Assembly: GCF_000317285.1 (NCBI RefSeq)
Contig: NZ_AJLN01000107.1
Coordinates: 60,636-124,635, forward strand
Source: Chlorogloeopsis fritschii PCC 6912
Lineage (GTDB): Bacteria > Cyanobacteriota > Cyanobacteriia > Cyanobacteriales > Nostocaceae
DNA: 64,000 nucleotides
Direction: 5' to 3'
Made by a program: the position numbers and the translations under genes. Below are positions 46,350-55,411 of this stretch, piece by piece (positions within the stretch are counted from its first letter, which is position 1; each line of letters opens with the position of its first letter). The notes under the pieces were generated by a model that saw only the letters and a program-made list of their open reading frames with translations, was not told the DNA's origin and made no database searches.

Positions 46350-46453
46350 ATTACACCTCCCACTGTTGTTCGACATGAGAGGGGGTAAGAGAGAGAAAAT
46401 AACTATAGAGATGCAGAAGAACTAACAAGAGAGTGTTTCAGGGAGATACTTTT

Positions 46454-47239
46454 ATGCCTTCTCCATTTCCAGGAATGAACCCTTATTTAGAACATCCTGA
46501 ATTATTTCCAGGATTACATCACTGGCTAATTATTGAAATTGCAAGGTTTTTGTCTCCGCAATTGCGCCCTAAATATCGCGTTGCAGTAGAAGTGCGAATG
46601 TATGAAACAACCGATGAAAATTCTCTGCTTGTTGGTATTCCTGATGTGACAGTCAAAAGTCGGCAGACTACAACAGATGAGAAAACAACAAATGTGGCAA
46701 TTGCTGCACCAACAAAACAACCCATGAGGGTTACAATTCCTATGCCTTTAACAATCAGAGAAGGTTATTTAGAGGTAAGAGAAGTAGGAACAGAAGCATT
46801 AATTACTACTATTGAAATTCTTTCTCCTAGTAATAAGCGTACTGGAAAAGGACGACAGATGTATGAGGAAAAGCGCGAACAGGTATTAGGAAGCCGCACT
46901 AATTTGGTTGAAATTGATTTGCTACGTAAAGGCGAACCAATGCCGTTTTTTGATAATGGAATTGTCAGTCATTATCGGATTTTAGTTTGTCGGGGTGATA
47001 GACGTCCTTATGCTGATTTATATGCTTTTAATTTACAAGACGCAATTCCGAACTTTCCTCTACCTTTACGTTCTGGAGATAATGAACCAGTTATAGATTT
47101 GCAGGCATTATTAAATGAAGTATATGACGTATCTGGTTATGATTTGGTGGTAGATTACAGTCAAGAAGCTGTGCCAGCGTTGTCAGAACAAGATGCGGTT
47201 TGGGCTGATGCACTGTTGCGAGAAAAGGGATTGAGGTAG
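46454..47239 (+). CDS. DUF4058 family protein
   Basis: A 261-residue protein with the DUF4058 start MPSPFPGMNPYLEHPELFPG, then LHHWLIIEIARFLSPQLRPK and YRVAVEVRMYE, followed by the family region TTIEILSPSNKRTGKGRQMY near residues 113-132. The fold has a PD-(D/E)XK-like EILSP..K centre. Function unknown; the family is expanded in cyanobacteria. The start at 46454 is chosen because the conserved N-terminus begins there. It stands next to the other nuclease-like genes (Rpn remnant and Uma2). Confidence 0.85.
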   Translation: MPSPFPGMNPYLEHPELFPGLHHWLIIEIARFLSPQLRPKYRVAVEVRMYETTDENSLLVGIPDVTVKSRQTTTDEKTTNVAIAAPTKQPMRVTIPMPLTIREGYLEVREVGTEALITTIEILSPSNKRTGKGRQMYEEKREQVLGSRTNLVEIDLLRKGEPMPFFDNGIVSHYRILVCRGDRRPYADLYAFNLQDAIPNFPLPLRSGDNEPVIDLQALLNEVYDVSGYDLVVDYSQEAVPALSEQDAVWADALLREKGLR

Positions 47240-47382
47240 TTTAACCGACAAATTAAATTTGGGATTTTTGCTTTTAATAGGCTCCTTTGAATACTTTTAG
47301 CGCGATCGCACTCCTCCCCAACTCCTCAAAACTCTGGCATAATCAGACTTTTACCACCCACTAATCTGATGTAAATCCGGAA

Positions 47383-47631
47383 GTGACTCAATATGAGGAG
47401 GAAAAGAAAATGCCGTATATTAGCAGCGTAGAAAGAAGAAGCATTCAAAAAGGCATGAGGGAAGGGTTACTGGAAGGCATTGCAATGGGATTGGAGCTAA
47501 AATTTGGCAGCGAAGGACTAACAATATTACCAGAAATTTCTCAGATACAGGACGTGGATATATTAAGGGTGATTCTCACCAGTATCAAAACCGTGAATAC
47601 TCTAGAAGAACTCCGACAGATTTATCATTAA
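47383..47631 (+). pseudogene. Rpn/DUF4351-type nuclease, C-terminal remnant
   Basis: An 82-residue frame reading QYEEEKKMPYISSVERRSIQ, KGMREGLLEGIAMGLELKFG and ILRVILTSIKTVNTLEELRQ. This is the C-terminal tail of Rpn-type (PD-(D/E)XK transposase-like) proteins common in cyanobacteria. The nuclease domain and normal start are missing upstream, where the sequence has no matching frame. The first codon is GTG, so a short peptide could still be made. Confidence 0.65.
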
Positions 47632-47732
47632 GAGGGAACAGGGTTGGGTGAATAGATAATTTGGCGTTGCTGAATAGAGGTATGAAATTTAAAAATCAGG
47701 CATTTAAAACTCTTACTCTCTGCGACTCTGCG

Positions 47733-47780
47733 GACGCCACTTGCTTTATGCCGGGAAACCCGTCCACCGCAGTGGCTCCT
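47733..47780. repeat. Fragment of the composite GC-rich repeat
   Basis: GACGCCAC, TTTATGCCGGGAAACCCGTC, CACCGCAGTGGCTCCT: the segment TTTATGCCGGG.AACCCGTCCACC also occurs in the composite repeat at about 28076-28098. The core with GCGGGTTT/AAACCCGC is absent. Confidence 0.7.
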
Positions 47781-47874
47781 CTGCGTGAGACAAATTCACA
47801 TTTTTAATCAGCAATGCCGATAATTTATTTAGGATAAACTCATAGCAGCAACGCAGATTAATCACCCAGCAGCC

Positions 47875-48615
47875 ATGTCCCTTGCTAGAGATTTTGAGAT
47901 CCCAGAAGATATCGGCGAAGATATTATCATTCCACCCACAGATTTATGGAGTGATGAACCGCCTTTGGAAAGTGATTTGCACCGACAGCAAATGCAGCTG
48001 TTGATAGACTCCCTGGAATGCTTTTGGCAAAACCGCAATGATTTCTACGCTAGCGGCAACTTAACAATTTATTATAATCAAGACCAACTTAAATCGCGGG
48101 ACTTCCGAGGGCCAGATTTTTTTGTAGTGCTGGGAACTGAACGCAAACCGCGCAGAAGCTGGGTAGTTTGGGGAGAAGGAGGCAAAACTCCGAATGTGAT
48201 TGTGGAAATTCTCTCTGAGAGTACTGCTGATGTAGATAAGGGATTAAAAAAGCAAATTTATCAAGATGTTCTTCGCACCCCAGATTATTTCTGGTTTGAT
48301 CCAGAAACTTTAGAATTTAATGGGTTCCACATAGTTGATGGACAATACCAACAGTTGGAACCATTACCCCAAGGATGGTTGTGGAGTCAGCAGTTGCAGT
48401 TGTACTTGGGTATCTACGAACGTAAGCTGCGTTTGTTTACCGCAGAGGGACAAATCCTTCCTACACCTTTAGAAGTGGCAGAATTTGAACGCCAACAGAA
48501 AGAATTAGCCCAACAACAAGCCGAGTCTGAACGCCAGCAGAAAGAATTAGCTCAACAACGCGCTGATGCTTTGGCTGCACAACTGAGAGCTTTGGGAATA
48601 GAACCAGATGTTTAA
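47875..48615 (+). CDS. Uma2 family endonuclease (DUF820)
   Basis: A 246-residue protein of the Uma2/DUF820 family with a PD-(D/E)XK nuclease core: GPDFFVVLGTERKPRRSW (Asp in PDFF) and NVIVEILSESTADVDKGLKK with Glu and downstream Lys, then YQDVLRTPDYFWFDPET. Residues about 200-246 are a Gln-rich coiled repeat (QQKELAQQQAESERQQ). The family is large in cyanobacteria with no agreed role, perhaps in defence or as a mobile gene remnant. Start ATG 47875 follows a normal intergenic gap. Confidence 0.88.
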   Translation: MSLARDFEIPEDIGEDIIIPPTDLWSDEPPLESDLHRQQMQLLIDSLECFWQNRNDFYASGNLTIYYNQDQLKSRDFRGPDFFVVLGTERKPRRSWVVWGEGGKTPNVIVEILSESTADVDKGLKKQIYQDVLRTPDYFWFDPETLEFNGFHIVDGQYQQLEPLPQGWLWSQQLQLYLGIYERKLRLFTAEGQILPTPLEVAEFERQQKELAQQQAESERQQKELAQQRADALAAQLRALGIEPDV

Positions 48616-48755
48616 ATGCAACAAAATTATAAAGAATTGTGATTGTCTAAGAAGAATTGTGTTTCTGTGAGATTTGGACTTATTTATGTTAATACACTAG
48701 ATACAACTAGAGACTATTTCCATCGTTCGTGCATCAAGCACGAGGAGGTTCCAAA

Positions 48756-48956
48756 ATGGTTCACACTTACGAGGTGTTTGTTGATATCAAAGAATTTTCT
48801 GACCAGGTAAGCAATTCCTTTCAACGCGGAACGACACGTTACGAGATCGACGCAGAGACAAAAGAAAAAGCTGATGGTATGGCATTTATCCAGGCTAAAA
48901 GTGACCATCCAAGAGGCACTGAATATGATGTTAGGGTAACAAGATTACTAAGATAA
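48756..48956 (+). CDS. Small conserved hypothetical protein
   Basis: A 66-residue soluble protein starting at ATG 48756, preceded by a strong GAGGAGG ribosome binding site; a longer frame from 48729 runs through that site. The sequence begins MVHTYEVFVDIKEFSDQVSN and continues YEIDAETKEKADGMAFIQAK. No known motif. It looks like a short alpha/beta protein with a basic C-terminus (YDVRVTRLLR). Its own ribosome binding site and codon usage support that it is real. Confidence 0.68.
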   Translation: MVHTYEVFVDIKEFSDQVSNSFQRGTTRYEIDAETKEKADGMAFIQAKSDHPRGTEYDVRVTRLLR

Positions 48957-49005
48957 AGCAAAGACTTAATAGTTAATAGAACGGTAAATATTCCGTCATT
49001 GTTTA

Positions 49006-49085
49006 TCTTGGACTAGTTAGCAGTGTTAGAAAAGAGCGTTTTTTGTGCGGTACTACAAAAAAGATGCAAAGGCTATAGTCCAAGA
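49006..49085. repeat. Nested inverted repeat, possible structured RNA or element
   Basis: TCTTGGACTA (49006-49015) and TAGTCCAAGA (49076-49085) are perfect inverted repeats; inside lies TTTTTTGT with ACAAAAAA around GCGGTACT. The layout is a stem with an inner hairpin. Confidence 0.65.
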
Positions 49086-49347
49086 TTAGTTTTAAGTGTC
49101 AATAATTTATTCTTGAGGCTGTCATCAAAGCTATATCTGCGTGATAGCCAAAATTTTGTCTGTCGGCTTCGTAGTTTTCGATAACACTACGCGCTCATCG
49201 TTAGAATTTCACTCACAATTATCATAAGCGTTACACTATACTTCACCACACCGCGATCGCAGTGTGGTTTTATATTTGCAATCTGAAATTGAATTAATTT
49301 GATATATTGATAAAATCACCTGATCAAAAGATTCGCAGAAATAATAA

Positions 49348-51003
49348 ATGGACTGGATCAACGTACTGCGATCGCTTCAATCTGACTTCATCAAAAGGTT
49401 AACATCAGGTTGTCTGCTGCATTGTGAAATCGAAGGTCAGTATAGTGAATTAACAATAATTTCTGGAGAAAGATTAAGAGTACTACGAGAATTTTGCTGG
49501 CAGATGGCTGAAAAATATAAACGCGTTTTGCCAGTTCGTGATGTTTTTCTCAACTATCTGAAAGGAAAATTAGGAGAAGAAGTTGTTAAAGAACGTTTAG
49601 CTGATTTTATTACGGAAGTAGATTATGAAAAACGATTTGGCGGAGATGGCAAAATAGATTTTACGCTGACTGCGGATTCATCAATTGGAGTTGAGGTTAA
49701 ATCTCGTTGTGGTAATATTGATAGAGTCAGATGGTCAATTAGCTCAGAAGAAGTTGAAAAAAATGCAGTTGTAGTCTGCATTTTGATTCAAGAAGAAGTG
49801 AATGAAGCACAACCGGAATATCACCTTTTCTTGGCTGGTTTTCTCCCCACTCAAATGATTAAGCTCAAAACTGGTAGAATCTCTTTTGGGATCGAACAAT
49901 TGCTCTACGGTGGTGGTTTACGGTGTTATCTCGAACAGTTACAATCTTCTATAAATTACAATCCCGCTCAAGAAAATAATCTCATTATTGATAAATATAA
50001 AATTAGATCAGAGTCAGTTTCTAAATCACCTATTAAACACTTCATAAAACCTTCCTCCTCTCCAATTGCAAATAAGCATTTACATTATCAGGGTGAAGAT
50101 TTAAATGGAATTTACGTAAAATTGGGTGATGAATGCTGTGAAAAAGGACAGTATGAAGCAGCAATTACTCATTATAACGAAGCATTACAACTTAACCCTA
50201 ACTGTGCTGAGACATATTACAAACGTGGATTGGCACGTTATCAGTTAGGAGATTACGAAGGAGCAATTCCTGATTATACTCAGGCGATCGTGATTAATCC
50301 TAATTATGTTAAAGCTTACAACCAAAGTGGATTGGCACGCTACCAACTAGGAGATTATGAAGGAGCGATCGCCGATTACACGCAAGCAATTAGAATTAAT
50401 CCCAATAACGCTAAGGTGTACATAAACCGTGCTGATGTGCGTTATTTTATTGGAGATCGTCAAGGAGCTATTGAGGATTACACTCAAGCAAGAAGAATTT
50501 ATCCTCATGATGATTCTACAAATTCCCAAAATCATAACTTTCCTGCTCCCATAGGAAATTATCAAGGAGCAGTTGAAGTTTTGTATCAAGAAACTGAGAT
50601 TCTCTGTAATGATGGCGATGCTTATAAAAAGCGTGCTAATCTTCGCGCTGACTTAGGAGACTACGAAGGAGCGATCGCTGATTACACCCAAGCAATAAAT
50701 ATTAACTCCAACGATGCTGATGCTTATTTCAATCGTGGCAATACTCGCTATGAATTGGGAGATGATGAGGGAGCGATCGCCGATTACACCCAAGCAATAA
50801 ATATTAACTCCAAAGATGCTGATGCTTATTTCAATCGCGGCAACGCTTTTTATAATTTAGGAAATAAGCAAGCAGCGATTGAGAATTTTCGGCAAGCAGC
50901 AGAAATTTATCGTCGAGAAGGGAATTTAGCAGGACAAAAAAAAGCACGTGAAATAATTTTAGAGTTAGAAATTGAAGAATCGTTAGATGTTTTAAAATTT
51001 TAA
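49348..51003 (+). CDS. PD-(D/E)XK nuclease-like domain fused to TPR repeats
   Basis: A 551-residue protein with an unusual layout. Residues about 65-155 look like a restriction-endonuclease-like fold: GKLGEEVVKERL (Glu77), KIDFTLTADSSIGVEVKSRC with Asp104, Glu116 and Lys118 as D..ExK, and then NAVVVCILIQEE. Residues about 255-540 are tetratricopeptide repeats of the sort YKRGLARYQLGDYEGAIPDY, with several units sharing DYTQAI. Between them is a Ser/Lys-rich linker. A TPR-tethered nuclease could recruit a protein partner; this is inferred. No signal peptide or membrane segment. The next gene is a methyltransferase. Confidence 0.75.
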   Translation: MDWINVLRSLQSDFIKRLTSGCLLHCEIEGQYSELTIISGERLRVLREFCWQMAEKYKRVLPVRDVFLNYLKGKLGEEVVKERLADFITEVDYEKRFGGDGKIDFTLTADSSIGVEVKSRCGNIDRVRWSISSEEVEKNAVVVCILIQEEVNEAQPEYHLFLAGFLPTQMIKLKTGRISFGIEQLLYGGGLRCYLEQLQSSINYNPAQENNLIIDKYKIRSESVSKSPIKHFIKPSSSPIANKHLHYQGEDLNGIYVKLGDECCEKGQYEAAITHYNEALQLNPNCAETYYKRGLARYQLGDYEGAIPDYTQAIVINPNYVKAYNQSGLARYQLGDYEGAIADYTQAIRINPNNAKVYINRADVRYFIGDRQGAIEDYTQARRIYPHDDSTNSQNHNFPAPIGNYQGAVEVLYQETEILCNDGDAYKKRANLRADLGDYEGAIADYTQAININSNDADAYFNRGNTRYELGDDEGAIADYTQAININSKDADAYFNRGNAFYNLGNKQAAIENFRQAAEIYRREGNLAGQKKAREIILELEIEESLDVLKF

Positions 51004-51040
51004 AGTCGAAGTCACAACTTGTAATAACTTGGGTGACAAA

Positions 51041-51847
51041 ATGACACAGGATGATCGCTACACACTTGCCACTGGGGAATTAGGCGCGTATCGGCTGGAA
51101 ATTCTGAACAGAATCCATATGCCCCATACAGAATTCCTACTTGGGAGAGTGGGATTAAGGCAAGGAATGCAGGTAGCTGATATTGGTTGCGGTACTGGAA
51201 ATGTCTCCAACTGGCTTGCCCAGCAAGTTGGTTCTAGCGGTTTAGTACTCAGCGTAGATAGTAGCTCTGCACAGTTACAACAGGCACAACGCAATGCAGA
51301 AGCTCTCACTTTGAATAACATCAAATTTGTTGAAGCCAGCGCTTACAAAACTGGATTACCTTATAACTCTTTTGATTTAGTTTACTGCCGCTTTTTGCTA
51401 ATGCATCTAACTCGCCCAGCTGATGCAGTGGATGAAATGCGATCGCTTCTCAAACCAAATGGAGTGCTTGTGTGCGAAGAAGCAGACTTCAGCTGTGTTT
51501 TCTGCGATCCGCCTTCTCCTGCTTACAATCGCCGTTTCGAGCTTTTTTTGGCTCTTAGCGATATTCGCAATCAGAACTTTCGTATGGGAATTCGGTTATA
51601 CCGAATTTTTCAAGAAGTAGGGTTGACTGTATCAGAAGTTTCCATGTATCAACCCACTATTATACGTGGGGAAGAAAAACGTTTAGTTGATTTGACACTG
51701 TCAGAAGCAGCTGATGCTTTTATCGAAGCTGGGCTAACAACACGCGAGGAGATTGACAAGATGGTTGCCCAAATTAAGACTTTAGCTACTGGTGAAAACA
51801 CAGTATTTGGTATCCCTCGTGTAACACAGATTTGGGCGCGGAAATAA
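51041..51847 (+). CDS. Class I SAM-dependent methyltransferase
   Basis: A 268-residue methyltransferase of the UbiE/Methyltransf_25 type. Start ATG 51041 (MTQDDRYTLATGELGAYRLE). SAM motif I is VADIGCGTGNVSNWLA near residues 42-57, motif II is LVLSVDSSSAQLQQA, and motif III is FDLVYCRFLLMHLTRP, with CRFLLMH typical of the post-I region. The acceptor cannot be identified. It follows the nuclease-TPR gene by about 37 bases and may be in its transcript. Confidence 0.9.
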   Translation: MTQDDRYTLATGELGAYRLEILNRIHMPHTEFLLGRVGLRQGMQVADIGCGTGNVSNWLAQQVGSSGLVLSVDSSSAQLQQAQRNAEALTLNNIKFVEASAYKTGLPYNSFDLVYCRFLLMHLTRPADAVDEMRSLLKPNGVLVCEEADFSCVFCDPPSPAYNRRFELFLALSDIRNQNFRMGIRLYRIFQEVGLTVSEVSMYQPTIIRGEEKRLVDLTLSEAADAFIEAGLTTREEIDKMVAQIKTLATGENTVFGIPRVTQIWARK

Positions 51848-51856
51848 GAGTTGTAG

Positions 51857-52564
51857 TTAACGTCTTTGTAATAATCGCATCCCAACTGCACCGATCGCTA
51901 ACCCTACACCATGCGCCCAATAATTAATGCTATGCGGGTTAACGCCACCAGGAATATTTAAACTACCAACGCCATAAGATAACTGTTGTACGAACCACCA
52001 AAATATATAGTAAATTGCTGGTATTTGCATAGGTATAAATATAACGAGGAGTGGCAACACAGTGTCAATTTTCACCTTAGGAAACTTGAAGACATAAGCA
52101 CCTAAAATTGATGCGATCGCGCCATTTGCTCCAATCAGTGGTACTGTCAAGCTAGGATTAACAAGAATTTGAACTAACTGTGTCAAGATGCCACCAATCA
52201 AGTAAAGTCCTAAAAATTTGACCTGTCCAAGGATATTATTTAAGTTTTTGCCAAAAACCCACAAAAATATCAAATTTGCCAAAATTTGACTAAAACTACC
52301 GTGGAGAAACATTGCTGATAATAGTGAAGTAGAACGTGAGATTACAAATAATCCAGCAGCAAAGTTACCAGATTTTACATATGCGATCGCCTCACTGATC
52401 TGTGCTGGAATTAAACCCCAACTATGAATGAAATTACCTAATTCACCACCAATTTCTAGCTTCAGTTCCCATAAAAAAAAAGCAATATTAATACCAATCA
52501 GACAGTAAACAGCAATCGGTTTTCTGCGCGTAAAAATAAAAATGTTATCGCTAATAGGAATCAT
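51857..52564 (-). CDS. Rhomboid-like membrane protein with Asn in place of the catalytic Ser
   Basis: A 235-residue six-helix protein of the rhomboid family. The family motif order is kept: MFLHGSFSQILANLIFLWVF near residues 85-104 (HG and Asn97), LGLYLIGGILTQL, then GANGAIASILGAY at 145-157, and the final helix with YWAHGVGLAIGAVG (His218). In active rhomboids the segment is GASG with the nucleophile serine; here it is Asn147 (codon AAT, one change from AGT). The protein is therefore probably an inactive pseudo-rhomboid. The gene is convergent with the methyltransferase. Confidence 0.85.
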   Translation of the reverse strand: MIPISDNIFIFTRRKPIAVYCLIGINIAFFLWELKLEIGGELGNFIHSWGLIPAQISEAIAYVKSGNFAAGLFVISRSTSLLSAMFLHGSFSQILANLIFLWVFGKNLNNILGQVKFLGLYLIGGILTQLVQILVNPSLTVPLIGANGAIASILGAYVFKFPKVKIDTVLPLLVIFIPMQIPAIYYIFWWFVQQLSYGVGSLNIPGGVNPHSINYWAHGVGLAIGAVGMRLLQRR

Positions 52565-52597
52565 TGAGATTTAGTCATTTGTCATTAGTCATTTGTT

Positions 52598-52768
52598 TAG
52601 TAGGGGAGGCAGCGCGCCCTTGCGGAGCCAGTGCGTTGCGGGGGTTTCCCCCGTTGTAGCACCTGGCGTCGGGTTAAGCGCGTCGAGTGCGACTGCCGTG
52701 CGGGTTTTGCTGATGATATGAACGGTTAAAACCGACAATTTATCTTCTAAACCCGCCCGTACAGTAGT
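52598..52768. repeat. Composite GC-rich repeat, copy 2 (opposite strand)
   Basis: Reverse-oriented copy of the element at 27924: TAGGGGAGGCAGCGCGC, GCGGAGCCAGTGCGTTGCG, GTTGTAGCACCTGGCGTC, then GACTGCCGTGCGGGTTTTGC (core start 52700) through AAACCCGC (core end 52756) and CCGTACAGTAG. The core, 57 bases, is in the same relative orientation to its flanks as at 63924. Confidence 0.85.
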
Positions 52769-52885
52769 TAGTAGTTATTCCCTCACTCTCCTCATCTCCC
52801 CTGCTCCTGGTGCTCCTGGTGCTCCTGTCATTGAACTGTGGCAAGATCGGAATCAGATTGTAATCTATTCAACTAGACAAGCCAG

Positions 52886-54985
52886 ATGCTGGGAAACATA
52901 CTTGTTGGACGATACCAAATTCTTAAGCACTTGGGAGGAGGGGGATTTGGTGAAACTTATGTTGCTTGTGACACTCAATTACCTGGCAATCCTCAATGTG
53001 TTGTTAAGAAGCTTAAACTCCAAACAACAGATCCAGTCACATTGCAAACAGCCAGACGTTTATTTGATACGGAAGCCCAAGTTCTGTATAAATTAGGGAC
53101 ACATGAACAAATTCCTCAACTTTTGGCGTACTTTGAGGAAAAAGAAGAATTTTATCTAGTTCAGGAATTCATTGAAGGTCACGATCTTAGCCAAGAGATA
53201 ACACCAGGCAAAACTTTTAGTCAAGAGCAAGTAATATCTCTGCTGCAAGAAATTTTGCAAATCTTAGACTTTGTTCATCGACAAAAGGTGATCCACCGCG
53301 ATATTAATCCCTATAATTTACTGAGACGCAAGCAAGATGGCAAGTTATTTTTAATTGATTTTGGGGCAGTGAAAGAAATCACGACTCAGGTGATTAGCCT
53401 CAATGGTAAAACCAAATTTACTGTTGCGATTGGTACTCCTGGGTATATTCCTGGCGAACAAGCTCAAGGCAACCCTAAGTACAGCAGCGATATCTATGCA
53501 GTCGGGATCATTGGCATTCAAGCTCTCACTGGTTTATCTCCCGATCAACTAGAAAAAGATACGGATACGAATGAAATTATTTGGCAAAATCAAGCCCAAG
53601 TCAGCCATGAACTTGCAAATTTTATAGATAAGCTGGTGCGCTATGACTTTCGCCAACGCTACCCTTCGGCAACGGAAGCTTTACAAGCTCTTAAAGATTT
53701 GCATAATCCCATTTCTCAAACAATTACATTACATACTCGCCTATTAAATCAAAATCCAATCCAAATTAATAAACGCAAACAAAATATAGTTATCAAAATT
53801 TTCAGTGCAGTATTTTTGGTGGGATTAGTGACAGCAGCATCTATCTACGCTGTTTATACTATCAATTCTGTTAACTCTACAGAATTATATAAGCAAGCTA
53901 ATACTTTATATGATTTACAGCGCTATCAAGATGCTTTATCTAATTATGAAAAAGCAGTAAAAATTAGACCAGATTATGCTGAAGCTTGGAATGGGCAAGG
54001 CAAAGTGCTGTTTCAATTGAAAGAATATAAAGCGGCACTAACGGCTTATGACAAAGCTATTCAACTTCAGCCAGATTATTTAGAAGCTTGGATAGGTAGA
54101 GGTTTTGTATTAAAGAGTTTGCAGCGTAACCAAGAAGCAATTGCTTCCTTTGATAAAGCTTTGGAATTAGATAACAAATCTCCACAAGTTTGGAATGCGA
54201 AAGGAGAAGTTCTCAGTAATTTAAAGCAATACGATGAAGCAATTCAGGCTTATGGGCAAGCGATTAATTTGCATAAAGATAACGATGAAGCTTGGTATAA
54301 TAAGGCTTTAGCGCTACGTAATTTAAAAAGGTACGAAGATGCGATCGCTGCATACGACAAAGTTTTAGAAATTAAACCCAGCTATGCAGAAGCATGGTAT
54401 AACCGGGGCAACGCTTTAGTAAATTTGCGACGCTACCAAGATGCATTTATAGCTTATGACAAAGCGGTACAATCTCAGCCAAATTATACTCAAGCAGGGT
54501 TATCTAGGAGCAATATCCTAATAACTTTACAACGCTACCCTGAAGCTTTGGAATCATTTAATCAAGTAATTAAATATAGTCCTAACAATTTTGAAGCATG
54601 GTATGGTAGGGGCTGGTCATTACATCAAATGCAACGCTATGAGGAAGCTATTGAGTCTTATAATCAGGCGACTGAATTAAAACGCAATGACTATCTCGTA
54701 TGGTACAACCGAGGAAACTCACTCTATAATTTACAAAAATATGAAGAAGCCATCGCCTCGTACAACCGGGCAGTGCGCTACAAGCCAAATCACCATGAAA
54801 GCTGGTTTTCTAAAGGCAATGCCCTAGTGAGTTTACAACGCTACCCTGAAGCGATCGCCTCTTACAATCAAGCAATCAAACTCAAGCCAGACTACCAGCA
54901 AGCAATCCAAGCCCGCGATCAAACTCAAAGTCTGTTGCCACCCGAAAAACAAAATACATTTATTCTGCCAAAACCTATACGTTAG
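52886..54985 (+). CDS. Membrane-bound Ser/Thr kinase with C-terminal TPR repeats
   Basis: A 699-residue receptor-like kinase. Kinase region: glycine loop HLGGGGFGETYVA (about 15-27), Lys41 or Lys42 in CVVKKLK, HRD at 137-139 followed by INPYN (Asn141 instead of the usual Lys), and DFG at 158-160 (LIDFGAVKE). The activation loop has GTPGYIPGEQ. A membrane helix lies at about 303-325 (IFSAVFLVGLVTAASIYAVY), and the outer part has about ten TPR units such as YNRGNALVNLRRYQDAFIAY. Kinase at the cytoplasmic side and TPR outside would suit sensing by protein-protein contact. A terminator follows. Confidence 0.94.
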   Translation: MLGNILVGRYQILKHLGGGGFGETYVACDTQLPGNPQCVVKKLKLQTTDPVTLQTARRLFDTEAQVLYKLGTHEQIPQLLAYFEEKEEFYLVQEFIEGHDLSQEITPGKTFSQEQVISLLQEILQILDFVHRQKVIHRDINPYNLLRRKQDGKLFLIDFGAVKEITTQVISLNGKTKFTVAIGTPGYIPGEQAQGNPKYSSDIYAVGIIGIQALTGLSPDQLEKDTDTNEIIWQNQAQVSHELANFIDKLVRYDFRQRYPSATEALQALKDLHNPISQTITLHTRLLNQNPIQINKRKQNIVIKIFSAVFLVGLVTAASIYAVYTINSVNSTELYKQANTLYDLQRYQDALSNYEKAVKIRPDYAEAWNGQGKVLFQLKEYKAALTAYDKAIQLQPDYLEAWIGRGFVLKSLQRNQEAIASFDKALELDNKSPQVWNAKGEVLSNLKQYDEAIQAYGQAINLHKDNDEAWYNKALALRNLKRYEDAIAAYDKVLEIKPSYAEAWYNRGNALVNLRRYQDAFIAYDKAVQSQPNYTQAGLSRSNILITLQRYPEALESFNQVIKYSPNNFEAWYGRGWSLHQMQRYEEAIESYNQATELKRNDYLVWYNRGNSLYNLQKYEEAIASYNRAVRYKPNHHESWFSKGNALVSLQRYPEAIASYNQAIKLKPDYQQAIQARDQTQSLLPPEKQNTFILPKPIR

Positions 54986-54993
54986 CCATAGCA

Positions 54994-55024
54994 AAAGAAG
55001 GTGCTGCGACGCAACACCTTCTTT
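54994..55024. terminator. Bidirectional hairpin terminator
   Basis: AAAGAAGGTG (54994-55003) with CACCTTCTTT (55015-55024), 11-base loop, A-run before and T-run at the end. It separates the convergent kinase-TPR gene and the gene at 55052-55411. Confidence 0.8.
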
Positions 55025-55051
55025 GATGTGAAACCTACCCCTTCTGCCCTT

Positions 55052-55411
55052 TTAATAAGCATCCTCAACCTCTAGTTGAGCCACTGTCACAGCATTAAAA
55101 GCAAAAGCTGCAACTAATGGAATCGGACATTTCAGCCAATATGTGACAACAGCCGCTATCATTGTTGCTATTACAGCTGTAAATGACCAATAACGCTCCT
55201 CTAAAGTTAATCCCTTTTCTGCTTTAATAACCCTGAGAACTTGCGTCGGAATCGGCTCTGGCATCACTGCTCCTGGTGGAAAAGCCCAGTAACTATTACA
55301 GCGCTCAATAAATAAATCTGTCCAGCCATTTTCTTGGCACCATTCTTCAATCCATGCATCACAGTAATGTTTCATATTCATGTTGCCAATTCGATTCAGA
55401 AGGTTTCGCAT
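55052..55411 (-). CDS. Small membrane protein of unknown function
   Basis: A 119-residue protein. Residues about 14-60 are soluble, with KHYCDAWIEEWCQENGWTDL and FIERCNSYWAFPPGAVMPEP, and residues about 72-108 contain one or two hydrophobic segments (RYWSFTAVIATMIAAVVTYW; LVAAFAFNAVTVAQLEVE). The ATG at 55411 is not supported by a clear ribosome binding site; Met11 or Met13 are alternative starts. I do not recognise a family. Confidence 0.62.
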   Translation of the reverse strand: MRNLLNRIGNMNMKHYCDAWIEEWCQENGWTDLFIERCNSYWAFPPGAVMPEPIPTQVLRVIKAEKGLTLEERYWSFTAVIATMIAAVVTYWLKCPIPLVAAFAFNAVTVAQLEVEDAY

